A stretch of DNA of 64,000 nucleotides from Trichopria drosophilae (Eukaryota; Arthropoda; Insecta; Hymenoptera; Diapriidae), in contig CM059587.1 of assembly GCA_030407085.1 (NCBI GenBank), positions 36,181,001 to 36,245,000 on the forward strand, read 5' to 3'. This document shows, one piece after another, positions 1 to 14,600 of this stretch (position 1 is its first letter; each line of letters begins with the position of its first letter). The notes under the pieces were generated by a model that had not been told where the DNA came from, made no database searches, and saw only the letters and a list, made by a program, of their open reading frames with translations. A program made the translations under genes and the position numbers.

Positions 1-1829
1 GGTTTTATCGATTTTCACCCCCTTGCTTATCTGGTAAATTTTAGGATTATCTTGGAAAATTTGCTACACAGTTTTGTAAATAATAGAAATTAAAAAAACA
101 AGTTAAGGATTATAGAATTTATTTATGGCGATTTTGCAATAATGTAAACGACAGACGATTCTGGTATGAACACAGAATTAAATCGTCTCGTCTGTTAGTA
201 ACATATCTAAACATTTCAATCAATACTTTATGTCGAGTTTATATGTTAATAATAATTAATTTATTGTTCTATAGTACAATTTTTAATCATACATTCAGTC
301 AAGTCTTCTTTGGTACAAAATTAAAAATTTCAATCCCACGAACTAAAGTCGTGTCTACTTTGAGCATAAATATGTTCGTTCCGTTGCCATTAGTATAATT
401 GTTAATTATTTATTTCTCCTATTTTAAAATCCGTGTAATCATTGTAGTAAATATCCTTTTCGATAATAATGAAATTTGAAAATGAATTAATATGTTCTTT
501 TCGAAATAAGAGAAGGTGGCAAGTTTTTTTATATCCGTGTAGAGAGTAACATTCGTTTTGAAAACGTTTTGTTAACAATTGAATTTTTTATGAGCAAAGA
601 GTAAATGACTTGGTTATTTTATTTTTGTTTCAATACTTAATACCTATTTTGTCACTATGCGAAATTTACTCATAACGTTTCAACCTATTCGCGTACCTCT
701 TCGGAAACTTTTACTATAATGCAAATTATAAATAAACTTAAAATCATTTACATAAAAGACAATGTGTCTGTGAAAGTAAGAAAAATATATGATTACTATT
801 CTTATTCCAGTAAAGGGCAAGATTGAAACGTAAGAATAAGAATAACAGAATTTTTAAACCGTTTCAAATCAAATGATTGTTGATCTTAATTTCTGCGAAT
901 TGAATTTAATATTTTCTTATTCATTTCAAGTTTTGTTAGTAACACTATCTGCACAATTGTTAGACGACGATTTTTCTGAAATTTGGATATTTTGTAGTAC
1001 ACAACAAAATTAAGAGACTAATTTTTTTTATGGCCGTTGAAACGTTATTTGGGTGGGAGGGGGGGGGGGGCAAAGAAAAAAGTGTGATAGAGAAATTGCG
1101 ATTTCTGTGAACTGATTTTATAATTCATAATTTGCAGTTTTAATAAAAGCTTCAAGTACTAATATCTCGATTTTGAAGGGTACAGAAAGCGATAAAGAAA
1201 CTTATTTTTAAAGCATAATGGCTATTTGTAGGCAATTCGATTATTATACAAATAAATTATTAATACTATTGTCTCATCAACAACTTCGCATCGTCTTTAC
1301 TATTCTTATTACTAAATATATGTAATATTCATAATACAAATAAATCGTTTAAGTCATTATATAATACATGTATTTGTTAACCGTACGAAATATATTGTTA
1401 GGACGAAAAGAAATCGAATGTATGTTCAGTTATCGAAATTCAATGTTATTACCAGCTATTTAAATTTTGTTGATTTTAATGACACCAATTAATGTGAAAG
1501 TATATAAATATTGTTAGGAAAAAAAAATGGTTAAATAATAATGTTGTATTTAAATTGTACGCAAAACTAGCAGTAGGATAGAAATATTTACACCCGATGG
1601 TGCCAAAATTTTACCAATTTAGATTCAGGATGTTTAATGTGGAAATTACTCCATTAGATGTTGACAGAATCATAATTTAAGTAAATGGCTTCATAAATTA
1701 TTTTTATCTCTATTTCTTTAACATGCCTAGAATATGAGGTCACAATTGAAATTGAATCTTTCACTGAGAGAAATACGAAAACATTTTAGTACTAAATGTT
1801 GTGGTAATTTACTATCAGTTTAATTAATA
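1..1829. other. AT-rich noncoding DNA downstream of rough
   Basis: No gene is visible. It lies 3' of rough and holds a run of G residues at about 1050-1070 (see G-tract entry) and long A/T tracts. I see no ORF with coding character. Confidence 0.5.
1051..1070 (+). other. G-tract with quadruplex potential
   Basis: The stretch reads GGGTGGGAGGG followed by further G residues, enough for four G triplets with one-base loops. It stands out in a region of about 30% GC. It could be a quadruplex or just a mononucleotide run. Confidence 0.4.
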
Positions 1830-1996
1830 CAGTACAACTTCACTTTATTAGCGGGATTCCCTTCACGTATTTAGCGCAGGTAAGGTTAGTTCTTCTTTGA
1901 TCGGCTGCGGAAGGTGCGCAAGAAACGATGCGCATTTGTCGGAAAACAAAGTGAAAAGCAAAACCACGAGTAGGACAACAAAGTGAAGTTCTGCTG
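1830..1996. mobile_element. CAGTA-ended MITE, copy 1
   Basis: Short non-autonomous DNA transposon of 167 bp. It begins CAGTACAACTTCACTTTATT just after a TA and ends AAAGTGAAGTTCTGCTG, so the ends are inverted repeats. A sister copy in the opposite internal orientation lies at 60457-60685; they share the segment around CACGTATTTAGCGCAGGTAAG. The CAGTA start and TA context point to the pogo/Tigger branch of Tc1-mariner. No coding content. Confidence 0.7.
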
Positions 1997-2293
1997 CGCT
2001 ACGAAAAGTAATATTTAATGCTGCTGTAAGAGTTTCTAAAATTACGTGTAGATGCTTCTAGTATTGAATTCTGCGAATATCATTCGGCTGGTATTTAACC
2101 ACTACAAGTAGTAATTTATATCAGTATGTTTTCTCAGCGATGTACGAAAGATATTAATTGAAAAATGTAAGTAATAGACTGTGTCATTAATGAAAAAACG
2201 TTGGATCAAAATTTCAGCACCGAACAAGTAGATTTATTTTTTGCAACGTTCGATAATTTTAAGAACTGTTTCAATCCATCCTGAAATTATGTT

Positions 2294-2630
2294 TTATGCG
2301 TAACAAATACGTAAAAAAAGGTGATTGTCGGCATTTTCACTACCATTTATTCGATGAGTTTCGGTTGCGGAATGATTCGTCGTCGTTGCGGATTCTGAAG
2401 TAAGACAACAACTGCAAGAGCTGCTGCTTTTCCGAAGACTTTCCGGTGAAGATGAAAAACTTGTTGTCGCTACATTGTCGGAAGTTGGACTACAATTTCT
2501 TGGCAAACTCTCGGAAGACGAGGAAGAATACATTGTGTTTGCGGCTTGCTCCGAAATCTGATTGCAAACGCAGAAAGGAAGCATTCGCCCGCAAAGTGGA
2601 CATGTAGGAATCATGAACGAATTGGCTAAC
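2294..2630 (-). CDS. ro: rough coding exon 3 (C-terminal tail)
   Basis: Acceptor ACATTTTTCAG|G (AG at 2632-2631) opens an exon in the right phase to complete codon AGG (Arg202). It encodes [14 protein letters not shown], then PFCVCNQ, a long Ser-rich stretch, and a TAA stop at 2296-2294. ANSFM resembles ANGFM after the fly Rough homeodomain. The Cys pairs CPLC and CVC could bind metal, but I know of no described domain here. The tail is low complexity, so homology beyond ANSFM is weak. A possible minus-strand polyadenylation hexamer AATAAA is at 2238-2233. Confidence 0.68.
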
Positions 2631-5600
2631 CTGAAAAATGTTAAATATTTCAAACCCGATTGCAATGCGTGACATTAAATCATTTAATTTATAGAAAAGA
2701 AGTCCAATATTTGGGTGTAATTTTCACTTTCGAGTTGAACCTCGCCATCTAGCGGTTACTACATGAATAACTATTATATCGATACTCCAGTCATTTAATG
2801 TAAAGTTATAAACTGGACAAATTACCTCTCAATCTGTTAATTTTTACAACTCTAGTTTCAAACGAAATACTTAAAGTATCTTAATCGGATTTTAACATCT
2901 TAATAAAATGTTTGCTTTACGTTATTCGTCTAATTTATGTTCGTATAGTATGAAGATCTTAATATTATGAAATTAAAATGCTACCATTTTAGACCTAACT
3001 AATTACTACCCTAAATTCGGAAATAATAGAATGATTTGGTTGGGTTTGACGTAGAGTTCCAGGTATAAATAAATCGCCGTTGTAAATGTTATAAGTAACG
3101 ACTGTTCGTTTACAATTATAGAAAAATTAAATTTCAATTATCGTTTCAATCTATCTTCCTTTGGTTCTTCAACAGTTGTCTATTAAATTATTTGCAGGTA
3201 ATGAAGATTTATGGAGTTCGTGATAAGCGAGTAATAAATTCTTTAATTGAAATGTGTCCTAAACGGTATTTAGCGTGCAATTTGATATTTTCTTTCTATT
3301 GTCTTCAATCACCGCTAATTAAAGCCACCCCAGGTGAGGGAACTGAAATTGATTTATTTATCACATCCTACATTCTTTGTGTCCGTTCGATGCTTTGGTA
3401 ATTCATTAAAAATGTTATTAAACTGTAAAAGTTGCTCAAAATGACACAACAAAAAATTCACAGGCAAATGTCCTTAATATTTAATTTAGCATTATGATAA
3501 CAAAGTTGTAAAAATTCAAAAGGAAAGACAATCTGAGTAAACATATTTAGAGTTCGGCAATGTATGGGGAAGAATGGGAGAAACGTTTAACATCTATAAA
3601 ACATAGTTTTTCTGATTGACTCTTCATACTTTTGCGATTTTGTAAGTTCTAAGTTGAGTTCGCGTTTTTGTAGAAATATATAAGTGATCGTAAACAAGTT
3701 ATCAATAAAATTCAAAACAACCAAGATTTTCTTTCAGGCTAAATAAGGAGATATTCTGAGCCAGAGTTAAATTCGTTCATCATCCTTATATGAAATTAGA
3801 TTTTTTAAAAATCGTTATTAATTTACGTTATTAATCGTTATTAAATTTTTTTTATTAATCGTTATTAGTTTTCGTGCAAATAACCATCATACAAATTCAT
3901 TCAGAGGATGTGTTCGCGTATATATGATTATACTATATTTAGTAATATAAATAAATTAAATAATCCAGATGTACTTGGAATAATTGAGATTATTATAGAA
4001 TATCATAACAAATGGCAAGAAGAAGGAAGCGGAAAAGAGGCGACAGATTTTAAGAACTTTATTTACTGTGAAAGGATTCCGATACAGTATCAGACATTTC
4101 GTATAGATGTAATCATTTCTCCTAAGCTCCGTTCAATGTTTCGTACAGAAAATATTAGTTTTAATGATATGTTTAAATGTGTAAAACTTGCAATAAGTAA
4201 AACTGAGCAACGTTACGAGAAAGAATTACAGAATACCGATATATTAAACGACATATCCTCTTGGGTGCTGAATATATGTTAAAGCTAATTGAAAGAATGT
4301 CTTGCAATGGTTGAAGATTGTTTCATTAGTAATTTAAAAAATAGTTGCATCTTATCTTAAATATTCATCATCGAAAATCTTAAATATTTATCGCTTCAAA
4401 AGATCGCTTTATATTTTTCCATATGAATTTTCGTTCTAGGCAAGGGATGGATTAAGAGTAGACTTACACTGAGAGAAATGTTGGTTTACAATTAACGTAA
4501 TAGCTTCATAGTAAAGCTAACAGAATGTAGATTTTGATCTTAAGGTAAGATATTTTATATTTTTTTATAATAAAGAATAATTCTCTATTTCTTTTCGTTA
4601 AATGTTATTTTTGTCTATTGCTAAGATTTTTGCATTTTTATAGTCAATATCGTTTTATTATATCGCCAACATTATTTTTGCGTTTTAAATGTTTTGCATG
4701 TCCAATGTATATTTTATTACATTGGAATGGAAACAGGGGATTTAATATACCGCATTTGAAGTTTTCAATATGGTAATACATCGTTGTGGGGTTTGATTTT
4801 ATTATATATAAGTTTAGAAACTAGGTGTATTTTTTTTTTCTTAAGTCTATTTTGTAACGATTCTAGGAAATTTAGTTGTAGAAAAATACAGTTCTCGATG
4901 TTAAATGGTTAAGGAAAACTGACCATAAATGCAGAGGTTTTAAGTTTATTCTAAAAAAAAAAAATAAAAATAAATTTTGGAACGACATTAAGACAGTATC
5001 TGTTATCATTTTTATGTTCACTATAAAATAATTGTGCAACAAATTCAAGAATCGCAGACATCAAGATATGGCTAATTTGGACACATTTTTTGTAACGGTT
5101 TTCATTGGAACAAACGTGAAAACGAAGTCTGTGAAAGTAAATTCTTATAATAGTATATTGTGTGTCAATGGCGCAAAGGGATGCAGGACGAAGGGGAGGG
5201 ACGGGAGGCCTGACTCCGAGGATTGAAACGGAGGACTTTTAACCGATTCCTTCATTCTCGTCCATGATATACACGATATTTTTTGTCAAACCTGTACATA
5301 AAAAATTGCGTCTTTATAATGCCATTGAAATACAATTGGGGGAGGGGGGTGCGAAATCGTGAAAAAGGTGAAGCGAGCTCGAAAAAGTGAAAAACGGCCG
5401 GTGAAGTGGGCGCGAAAATACGAAAAGCGCCCGGGCAGACCCTAGAAGGTGCACGCATTGAATGCGTTTCATGTCGCACGCTTTGCCGGCATGTAAAGGA
5501 GCGGTTTTTATGAAGATGCGACAAAAAATATTATTTATCGTCTTAACATTTACTTTTTTTTAAAATGTTTATACTTGCCTCTGAAACGTATACACTATTT

Positions 5601-8600
5601 ACATTTACAGTAATGCACAAGTGATTTTATGTGTATGTATCGGAGAATTGCAGTGGTATTTATAAGCACATTACGAAATTGAATAGGAAGCTATTAGATT
5701 CAAACTTAGATCCACATGCGGGTTTTACTGAAACACTTGAACTCCGAAACTCAGGTGCTACAGGGAAAAAAGATACAAATCTACCGAAGTAAAAGGTATC
5801 AAAATCACGGTTTATTGACCGTTAGATGGAGCTGAAGGATGCGCACGTGACGAGTGAGGCATCAGGTGCAGATTGAACGAATAATAAGGCTCTAGGGGTG
5901 CGAATCGCATGATCTAAATACCTATGATGAGTGGGAGATTAGTCATCATTCAAAAACCACGGGTGCAAATTGTTGTCCACCATAATCAAACGCTTGTCAT
6001 CCTCGAAGGATCAAGTTATCGATGATTTGAACTATATTTATTAGTGATTTATTAAAGTTTTATGTGGTTATTTATAATCCAACGCAAGGTCGATTGAGTG
6101 TACGTTGGCGTTTTATTTCGCACTATACTTACATATTAGCAAACAAAAATATCTTATGTAATTGTTAATAAGATCTAGCTTTAATTCAGTAATTAATTTA
6201 ATTCTTAAGTAATGTTATTAGAAGAAAATACCCTAAAAATACAGATTTTTTCGCATGTTCGTCACACTAAAAGAATGGAAAGTTTGTAGTATAAGAAAAA
6301 AGGGTTAGATTACACCATTATGCTATTATACTAATCATTGTATAATTATTAAGTTATAATCGGTTAATTAGCAACTTTTTTGGATATAAATTTTCATTTT
6401 CATTTTCCTACTCTATTATTGTTAGACGGTGAAAATGAATTATTTTGAATCACATAACCACACTATAATAACGAGATTACGGAATGTTACTTTAATTTTT
6501 ACGTATTTTTTGTAATTTTTTAAATGAGCTTTCTGATCAAAATTTTTATTTGGACTAATTTTTGAAGGAAGTATAACAAAATCCTCTTTTTGAGTTTAAA
6601 CTCATTTTTTTTGACAGGTGGAGAGTTTTTAAAATTAAAAAAAATCCTCTATTCATTCAGTTCTGAATACTATTATAATAAACCTGGATTTCACCGATTT
6701 TATATATCAAATATCGTGTTCAAATTAATCGCAAAAAGAACACCCCTGAAATACGTGTAAATGTATATATAATCGAGGGACGTTATAGCAACATTGATGT
6801 TCTGTGAAGGAAATTTGATAAACAAGAAATTTTAATACATATATTCAACCCAAAAAGTTACAAATTACACTTATCACAATTCTTCAGGAGGGCCTTCTTC
6901 GGAAAGTAAAATCGATGAAGAATTATTCAAGTTACTAACGAGTTGGAAGTGGTGATTCCTTTTGCCTAGAGAATGAAAATATAATTTGTTTTTTTTTGTA
7001 ATCTATTTATTCTGGCCTTTCTAGTTCATAGTCCTTCAATACATTATATTATATTTATCCCACCGAAGAAACTAAAACAAAAATGCTTTATTCAGTTCAT
7101 TTGAGGTTTCGTTAAAGATGCGGTAGAAGCACCAATTCTGATGTCCGGAGTAATTTGAAGATGTAATTAGGAAACATGTTTATGTTACGGCAGAAATAGA
7201 CTATTAATAAAAAGTTGGATATATAGTGTACGATAATAAACTATTCAAACGCTGTTATGTATTGCATAAACTAACCAAAATGTCGACTGCTGCTAATTGT
7301 TTGTAGCCGGAAAGGGGAGAATGGTCGAGATCAATAAAACATCAATAAACTGTATATTGAAGCTACAGCACCAACCTAATGCGTTGATCCATCCATTCGG
7401 CTGTTTTGTCAATTCTTTTCTCCTTAGCTCGTCGATTTTGAAACCAAATTTTAATTTGAGTCTCCGTCAGTTTCAGTGCAACCGCTAATTCGAACCTTCG
7501 ACTTCTTGAAATATAATTTCTGATCTTGTATTCCTCTTCCAGACAATGGGTTTGGTCGGTACTGAATGTCGTCCTTTGCCTTCGAGGTCGATTTTTTCTT
7601 AATTTACTACGTCGAGCGTCTAAAAATATGTTTCAAAATTAGGAGATAGGCGATTATGTAATTTGTATAGGCTTTATTTATTTATATCAGGAGATTGAGG
7701 CGAAGCAGGAAAGACAATCAGCTGGAAGTCTGATAAGAAACGACGTGGGCATAACGAAACATTTGATGCAATGCATTTATGGTATGACACTAAACGAAAA
7801 AAGTTGTAGCGAATTTTTCGATCATATAAATTTTTGGGCGATAAGCGGCTATATAGGGGTGCAGCACGGCGCCTTCTTGATTTTTACTGCAATCCGACCA
7901 ATTATTTCAAATATAAATATTTTAATGCAATATTTAAATTTACGTACTACATTAATTGAAAATATGAAACTTCATTGTGAATCATTCAGAGTCTTCTATT
8001 TTCAAACTTTTCCAGTAAATTTTGGATATTTTTTCCTAAAATTGCGCAATTTTTACTAATAAAGTTAATTTCTATCCATTTCGAATGTAACACAGCAAAA
8101 AAAAGCAAATTTTCAAGAAATTATATCCAGCCTTGTTAACATATTTTCAAAATGTTGCAGATCAAGATTTTTAAATATGAATGTAGCACTTAAACCTTAA
8201 AAAAACATTATTAATACTGCTTTGCCTCCCATCGATACCTATACCTATAGGTTTTGCGTTATGAATATTATTATTAAGTATTCTTATTATTCTGTTTGTT
8301 TCTATTATTCGTATAATTTCGTTTTGTTTTCATGGCCTAATTAAGTCAGAAACACAAAAATGCAAATAAAAAGGGTCCACAACTTCGCCCCAATACATAT
8401 ACCCTATTAAAAAATCGATGTCGCAATTATGAAGTAATAAACCCCAACAAATGTTGATCAGCTTTAAACGTACTAGTCATTACTCTAGAAATATGCAACT
8501 AACAATTGGTATAAACAATAAATTCGAACTAACAAAAAACTCATCCTCATTTTTTGCAGAGCTTTTTAAGGTTATTTGGAGTTCATACTTTAACATTTAT

Positions 8601-11600
8601 TCGTGACAAAAATAATACAAAAATATTTCTAACCTGAATTAAAATAAGTTAGGAGTAGAAATAACTGCACATGTATTTTTTGGGGGAAAATATATATCAT
8701 CACCAATATTTTGAGAGATGGTATACTTTTTTTTTGGTGAAACGAGACCCGAGAAATGATTTTTTGAAAAATGGAGACCCCATCATATAACATCATCATC
8801 TAACTTAATGATGGCATCGAAGATCCAACATTTTGTATCGAACACGGGCTCTTAAACACAGCCTTAAAGAACATCTTAGATAATGCACGCATGTAATATG
8901 CATAAGTATCAATGTTACGGTAAAATACGAACAGCAACCTCCAAATATCCTTATAAAATTTAAAAAAATTCAGGATGAGTATTTTGTTAGTGCAAACTTT
9001 TATCAGCAATGGCCAGTTCCAATTTTAACGAATGAAGTCTGAGTTTAAAGATTTTTGAACATTATTTTTCAAAAAAGATTTGACAAAAAGGGTCAAATAT
9101 CCGCTCCTTTTTAAGAAGCGATATAATATAAAATCCCTACGTCTTTCTCTAATATTCTAATTTTTTTATCTTCTTCCAGAGTAAAAACTAGAGGAGGGTT
9201 TTCCAGCCCCAGAACTCTAGAATAGCGGCAGACTTACATTCAGGCTCATGCGCAGCCACTATTTGATTTCACATCGCAGGAATACAATTTGTATAATGAT
9301 TTAGTTATGTAGATAATAAAGTCCGCTAATCATAATTTAAATTTTGTTCCTTGTTTTCCCGCGAGAACCTTAAAATTGAGTGATTTTTCGACGAGTGGTA
9401 TAAATCCTTAAGTCGGTTGATAAGTCACATTCGGGTTTTCCTAAATCCCGTCATTGTCAACCAAGCAGTAAAATAGCACCTAAATAATACTCAATAATAA
9501 TAATATAAAGAACCAAAATCAAAATATAGTACTAAATATGTCCAAGATTATTTCCAAGCGTTTTCTGCGATTTATATACGAAAAAGGATTCTGTAAGTCT
9601 CGTGGAGTAATTCTTACAAAGCGTTTTTATGACCTCACTGCCTAAAGATCATGTATTTTGACGATATAATTTAAAGCTGGCAAGTTTCTGTGGCAAATCG
9701 TCGAATTGCAAAATCGAATTGCGTAAATTTAATTAAATAATTTTTGGAATTTGAACAACTTCCTTAATGACATTTTCCATTTCCACTTCGATGGAGGTAT
9801 GAAGAAAATGCATATAAAACCTTTTCTTGTTTGTTTGTTTATAAATAAAACCTTTTCTGCAGAGAATTTGATGTTCTGTCCCTTTGTCAGAAACATTTTT
9901 TTCGTGTTGTCTTTTTGAAAATAAATTGCAAACAAACGTGTTTTCTTTCAGTATTTTTTAAACGTTCTCCCCGTAATCTATTGTCGATCTAAAAAACTAA
10001 TCAAAACTAAGTTAGACCATGCCAAACAAGAACTTCGGACCAACTTTTTAATCCGACATAAGCACAAGATTACGGACAAATATTATTTTGTATGATCTGT
10101 AGGATATGAAACGTCAACATTTGATGAAAAACTATAGGGTAATTGTTTGATCGAGGTGACCAAAGTTATTACTTCGTAGACCTATGGTGAGGGTTGTAGT
10201 AATAATGAAAAGTACTCGCTATTTTTGAGGTCGCTCTTCAAGCTACTGAGGTTCAAATTGAGTTTCAGCTAGTAGGATTTATAACATGGCATCAATTTGA
10301 AGAAAATTGTCAACAAATTTAGTAATATTTAGGCTCATAAATTATTTTTGAGCTATCAGAATATTGGGATTCTATATTGATATGGTGGAGTAAGGTGGAT
10401 ACAATATTTGAATTTTAAGAAAAAATTGTCTCAAAATGAAAAAAAAATCAATTTTTATCTAAGTATCTTTAAGATAAACCTTTCACTTTGATTTTGACAT
10501 GAAATACATTATTGGAATTCAAGTAAAAAAATTGTCATTTCAGGCGTTAATGATTTTGGGAACAATTGCATATTTTTCGAGTCTTTATATTGGCGAATAA
10601 TATATTTAAGGCTGCACACCAATATAATATTCACGAGGTTTGAAGGGGTAATGCGAAACGCGACAATTTGAAATAATTAGGATGTACGGTAAACGATATT
10701 CCGGAAGTCGACGAATCTCCAAGGCTTCGCGCTGCAATCTGTCGATGCGGAAACAAGATCCTGGTTGTTCTTGGTTCTTACCGCGAGAACAGATTTAAGC
10801 CGTCTGGCAATCGAGAAATTATTTTACAGTGCGGAAATACAAATTGTCACTGAGCTGGAAACTTGGGTAATTGTGATTTGAGTGTATAAAAGGAATGCAA
10901 ATAACACGTGGTCTTTCTTCTCGATATAAGTGGATGCGTATGTTTATTTTTTGGTTTCATCCGTTTTAACATTTTTGTTCAGCTTTGTTTTATACATTCG
11001 CAGCATCTATCTTAACGCCATCAATTGACGAGGATTGAAAGCAAATTCATGCACAAGGCTACATTAATACACTGTGAAAAGTAAATGCAAAATTACATTC
11101 CCAAGTTTTTACAATCTTGTTGACATTTCCCATTACTATTGTTGTAAAATTACATGTTTCTAGTAAATAGCAAACGAAAACAGAAAGAAATTTACCACAA
11201 ACGTGTAAAATTTACAGTGAAAATGTAAATTTCAGTGCAGAAGGTGGAAATAAAAATACAGTGGTAATTTTATGTAATTTATCGATTATGTAATTTACAT
11301 CGATTATGTAATTTAAAAAAATGTAATTTTACATCGCCTTAATAATTTTCAATCTTTTTCATGCAAAATTAAAAGCGGAATGTTAACTAATTGTCGATCA
11401 CTGTGGTACTACTGATCATAAGAACTGATTCTTTCCAATTTACAGTGTACTTGTAAAATTACATCGATAATGTAATTTTACTACCCCGTCAGTCTGTAAA
11501 ACAGTTACTGCTGTGACTCGCCCTTTTGCATTTTTGTATTATTTTTATGTTGTAGTCTTATTTGTAACTGCCAATAAAGGCGTTATTATTATTATAACGT

Positions 11601-14600
11601 TGAAATTTTACTATGTTGTTGAAAATTCACAACGATTTTCACTGGTATTGTGATTTCCACCTTTTCACTGTAAACTTACATCGAAATTTGTTACAGTGCA
11701 GCATACAAAAAATAGTAAAATGCCTTTGATTTTAGTGAACTTTTCGAATTACACTTTTTTGACGTTTTCTGACTCCTATTTACGAATACAGCAATGAAAT
11801 TTGGTGGTGGACATGCCGAAGCTGCCAACTTGAAAATGCGCAAAAATCGCGTATCTGTTTATTTTGAAAAATACAAATCGTACGACAAAATATTTCAAAT
11901 AAAAAATAGGGAGTGGAAAATTCCCTATCGACAATTTTTTATTTTGATCGTCATATCCGGACCTGCATGCGGTCACAGGCAAAGCAGTTGATTATATAAA
12001 ATGCGAGTGTAATATGAATTTTTCGAAAATACATTAATGACTACTTTTTGTGCCGAGAATTTTCTGCTCAACATTTTTTATTTTGAACATTTTTTAACGA
12101 GGTGTCCCAGACAGCAACGTGAGTCTCATATCGCTCTCCATGTGCACTCATAAGTGAGAGTAAATCTCATTTATGAGTGTGCATATGAGTGCGATTGGGT
12201 GGTACTATAGGAGAATGATTGGAGACTCATAAATGAGATTACTTTTCTTTCAAAATCTGCGCATGCGCAAGCCATTAACCGAGCATTCAACGCAACGCCA
12301 ATTGGTTAGCCATCAAAGCTATTAGCCAATCATAGATAACACTGTACAGGTATCATATAACACTCATTTATGCGTGACTTTTCGCGCTTGCGCAATGCAT
12401 TGCACTCTCACTTGAAGTCTCATGTGAACTCGTATACGCACTCACAAATGAGATCTCATATATATGAGCCTCGCGTTAGACTCACGTCTTGCTATCTGGG
12501 GTATTTTTCAAAGTGAACTCGGAACAACTGACAGTGCCACGGTCTCCTATCAAACCCTAAATCCTTCTACAATCGTAACTAGACGTAATTTTCCCTATTA
12601 AGTTGAATCCTCCTGGATAGATGGCGACTGGACTACGAAGTCTTCAAGGCGTGAGTCTCACACTGCCCGTATGTTTGAGATCTCATTTATGAGTGCTTAT
12701 GTAAATGCATATGAGAGTTCAGGAATGTGTAAAATATATGAGATTGTACTGCGCATGCGCAAGAAATCTTCGCTTCTACGCACATTCGAGACTTTTGTGA
12801 TACTTGTCCCAGATAGCAACGTGAGTTCATAGAGGGTGCATAATGCCACTCATAAATGAGACTAAAGCGCACGTTAACGCTCCATGTGAGTGCTATTTGT
12901 GTCATCCAATCAAATGACGATTGTCACTCACATATATGAATCTTGCTTTATTGAACAACATGCGCATGCGCAAACCACTTCCTTCTTGCCGCCCGGGCAT
13001 TCCTCCCGACGCCGATTAGTTGCGCACCAAGCCAATCATGACAAGTATCACAAAAGTCTCATAGGTGCGTAGAAGCGGAGATTTCTTGCGCGTGCGCAGT
13101 CCAATTCCGTATATTTTATTTATTTCCGAACTCTCATATGCATTCACATAAGCGCTCATAAGTGAGATCTCAAACATTAGGACATCGTGAGACTCACGCC
13201 TTGCTACCTGGGAATGTTTATCTGGCGGAAATCAATTCATGGAAGCTGCTGTACTTGGACTATAGGTTTTTGCAGTTCCTATATTGCGGCCAACAAATGT
13301 AAAGTATGGCGACATCTCTTAAGACGATCTGCAGGTCTCGCAAATTGATTCATTTATGAAACTTTAAAAGGGGCGATATCACGCGTTGAAAGGATAATAA
13401 ATAAATAAATTTAGCCACAACTTTTCATCTGCAATTGTATGAATGAATTCAACACTTTTCCATTATTGGGAGATGAACTAAAAAACACAGAAACTATAAG
13501 TGGAAAATGTTATCCCGCGGTGATTTCTAGCCTACAAGATTTCAATACAAATTCTGTCACTAAATTCGTTAATCTAAAAACCTGCAATATACGTTGGATT
13601 TTCACATAAAAACCATGGAATATTGAGTTTTATTAAATACGAGAGTGTGAACAAAAATTGAGAAATATCCCATCGATCCAATTCCTAACGATTCGACAAA
13701 TTCTGGTGTGATTACCGCAAACGAGTGTAACGAGACGAATTCAATGTATTTACTGCAACAATACCATAGAACGTTTTGCTTCGTGGGTTTGCGTTAAAGG
13801 GAGACAGCGAAAGGAGAGTAGGATGGAGGCAGATGAAGATAAAATGAGATAGAGAGAGAAAGAGACAAGCAACATAGTCGCCGGATCGGGGTTTATCCTC
13901 GCCTCGCCACCTCGTGGCGATATTGTGATGAGATTATGATACGCAGTTGGCCGCGTCTCAATGTGAGGAATATACACCCTCGTATTTTCCTCAACCCACT
14001 TTTCAAGTAACGCGCGCATCGAACGACTTTCGCGGCTGTTGTGTGATATAGAAGTCCTCGAAATCTCTGTCTCTCTCCCTTGCTGTCTTTCTCGGTACTA
14101 CCTCCATTTTGCCATATTTGTCACCTTATCATTTTACCTCGTCTTACTTCCCTCCTTTCTTTTTTTGGTCCTATCCGTTTTCTTATAAAAGACCACTAAT
14201 TCGATGAATTAAAAAAAAACATAACAGGTTTTGTAAAAGTTAGGTTATGAAAGGTTACGGTGCGGTTGAAATGTACGTTTGGTCCTTACAGAGTCCAGAA
14301 TGAAATTCCCTATATAAGCCATATCTTGTATCGTTTTGGTAAGCCTTTGGATTGGACGCTTATTCGAAATTTAAAAATATAGGTTAGGCCTTAGATGTAT
14401 ATTTACCTCCTGATCACTAAGGAGACAATCAAAATTGGCGATCGGCCGTATTCTTAATAAAACCTCCAGAAACGGTTTTTTGTATTTATCTTGAAAAATA
14501 CGAGTCTGACAAAAAAATATGTTAAACAAGAATGTAGATAATTGAATTCTCTACAAAAAAGGCTAGATACATTTTCGAAAAAGTGACTAATCCAAATATT

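Noticed and set aside
7297..7488. Plus-strand ORF of 63 codons
   Set aside because: Antisense shadow of the rough homeodomain exon.
7363..7619. rough ending at the TAG three codons after the donor in the homeobox exon
   Set aside because: Possible, but the downstream segment starting at 2630 continues with ANSFM, similar to the fly protein, and fits in phase.
7745..8059. Plus-strand ORF of 104 codons in rough intron 1
   Set aside because: AT-driven hydrophobic composition, no splice or homology support.
8800..9009. Minus-strand ORF of 69 codons
   Set aside because: Some protein-like character, but no splice sites, start context or homology I can name.
13750..14019. Minus-strand ORF of 89 codons in rough intron 1
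   Set aside because: Falls in the GAGA/CTCF-like island; purine runs keep the frame open; no domain.
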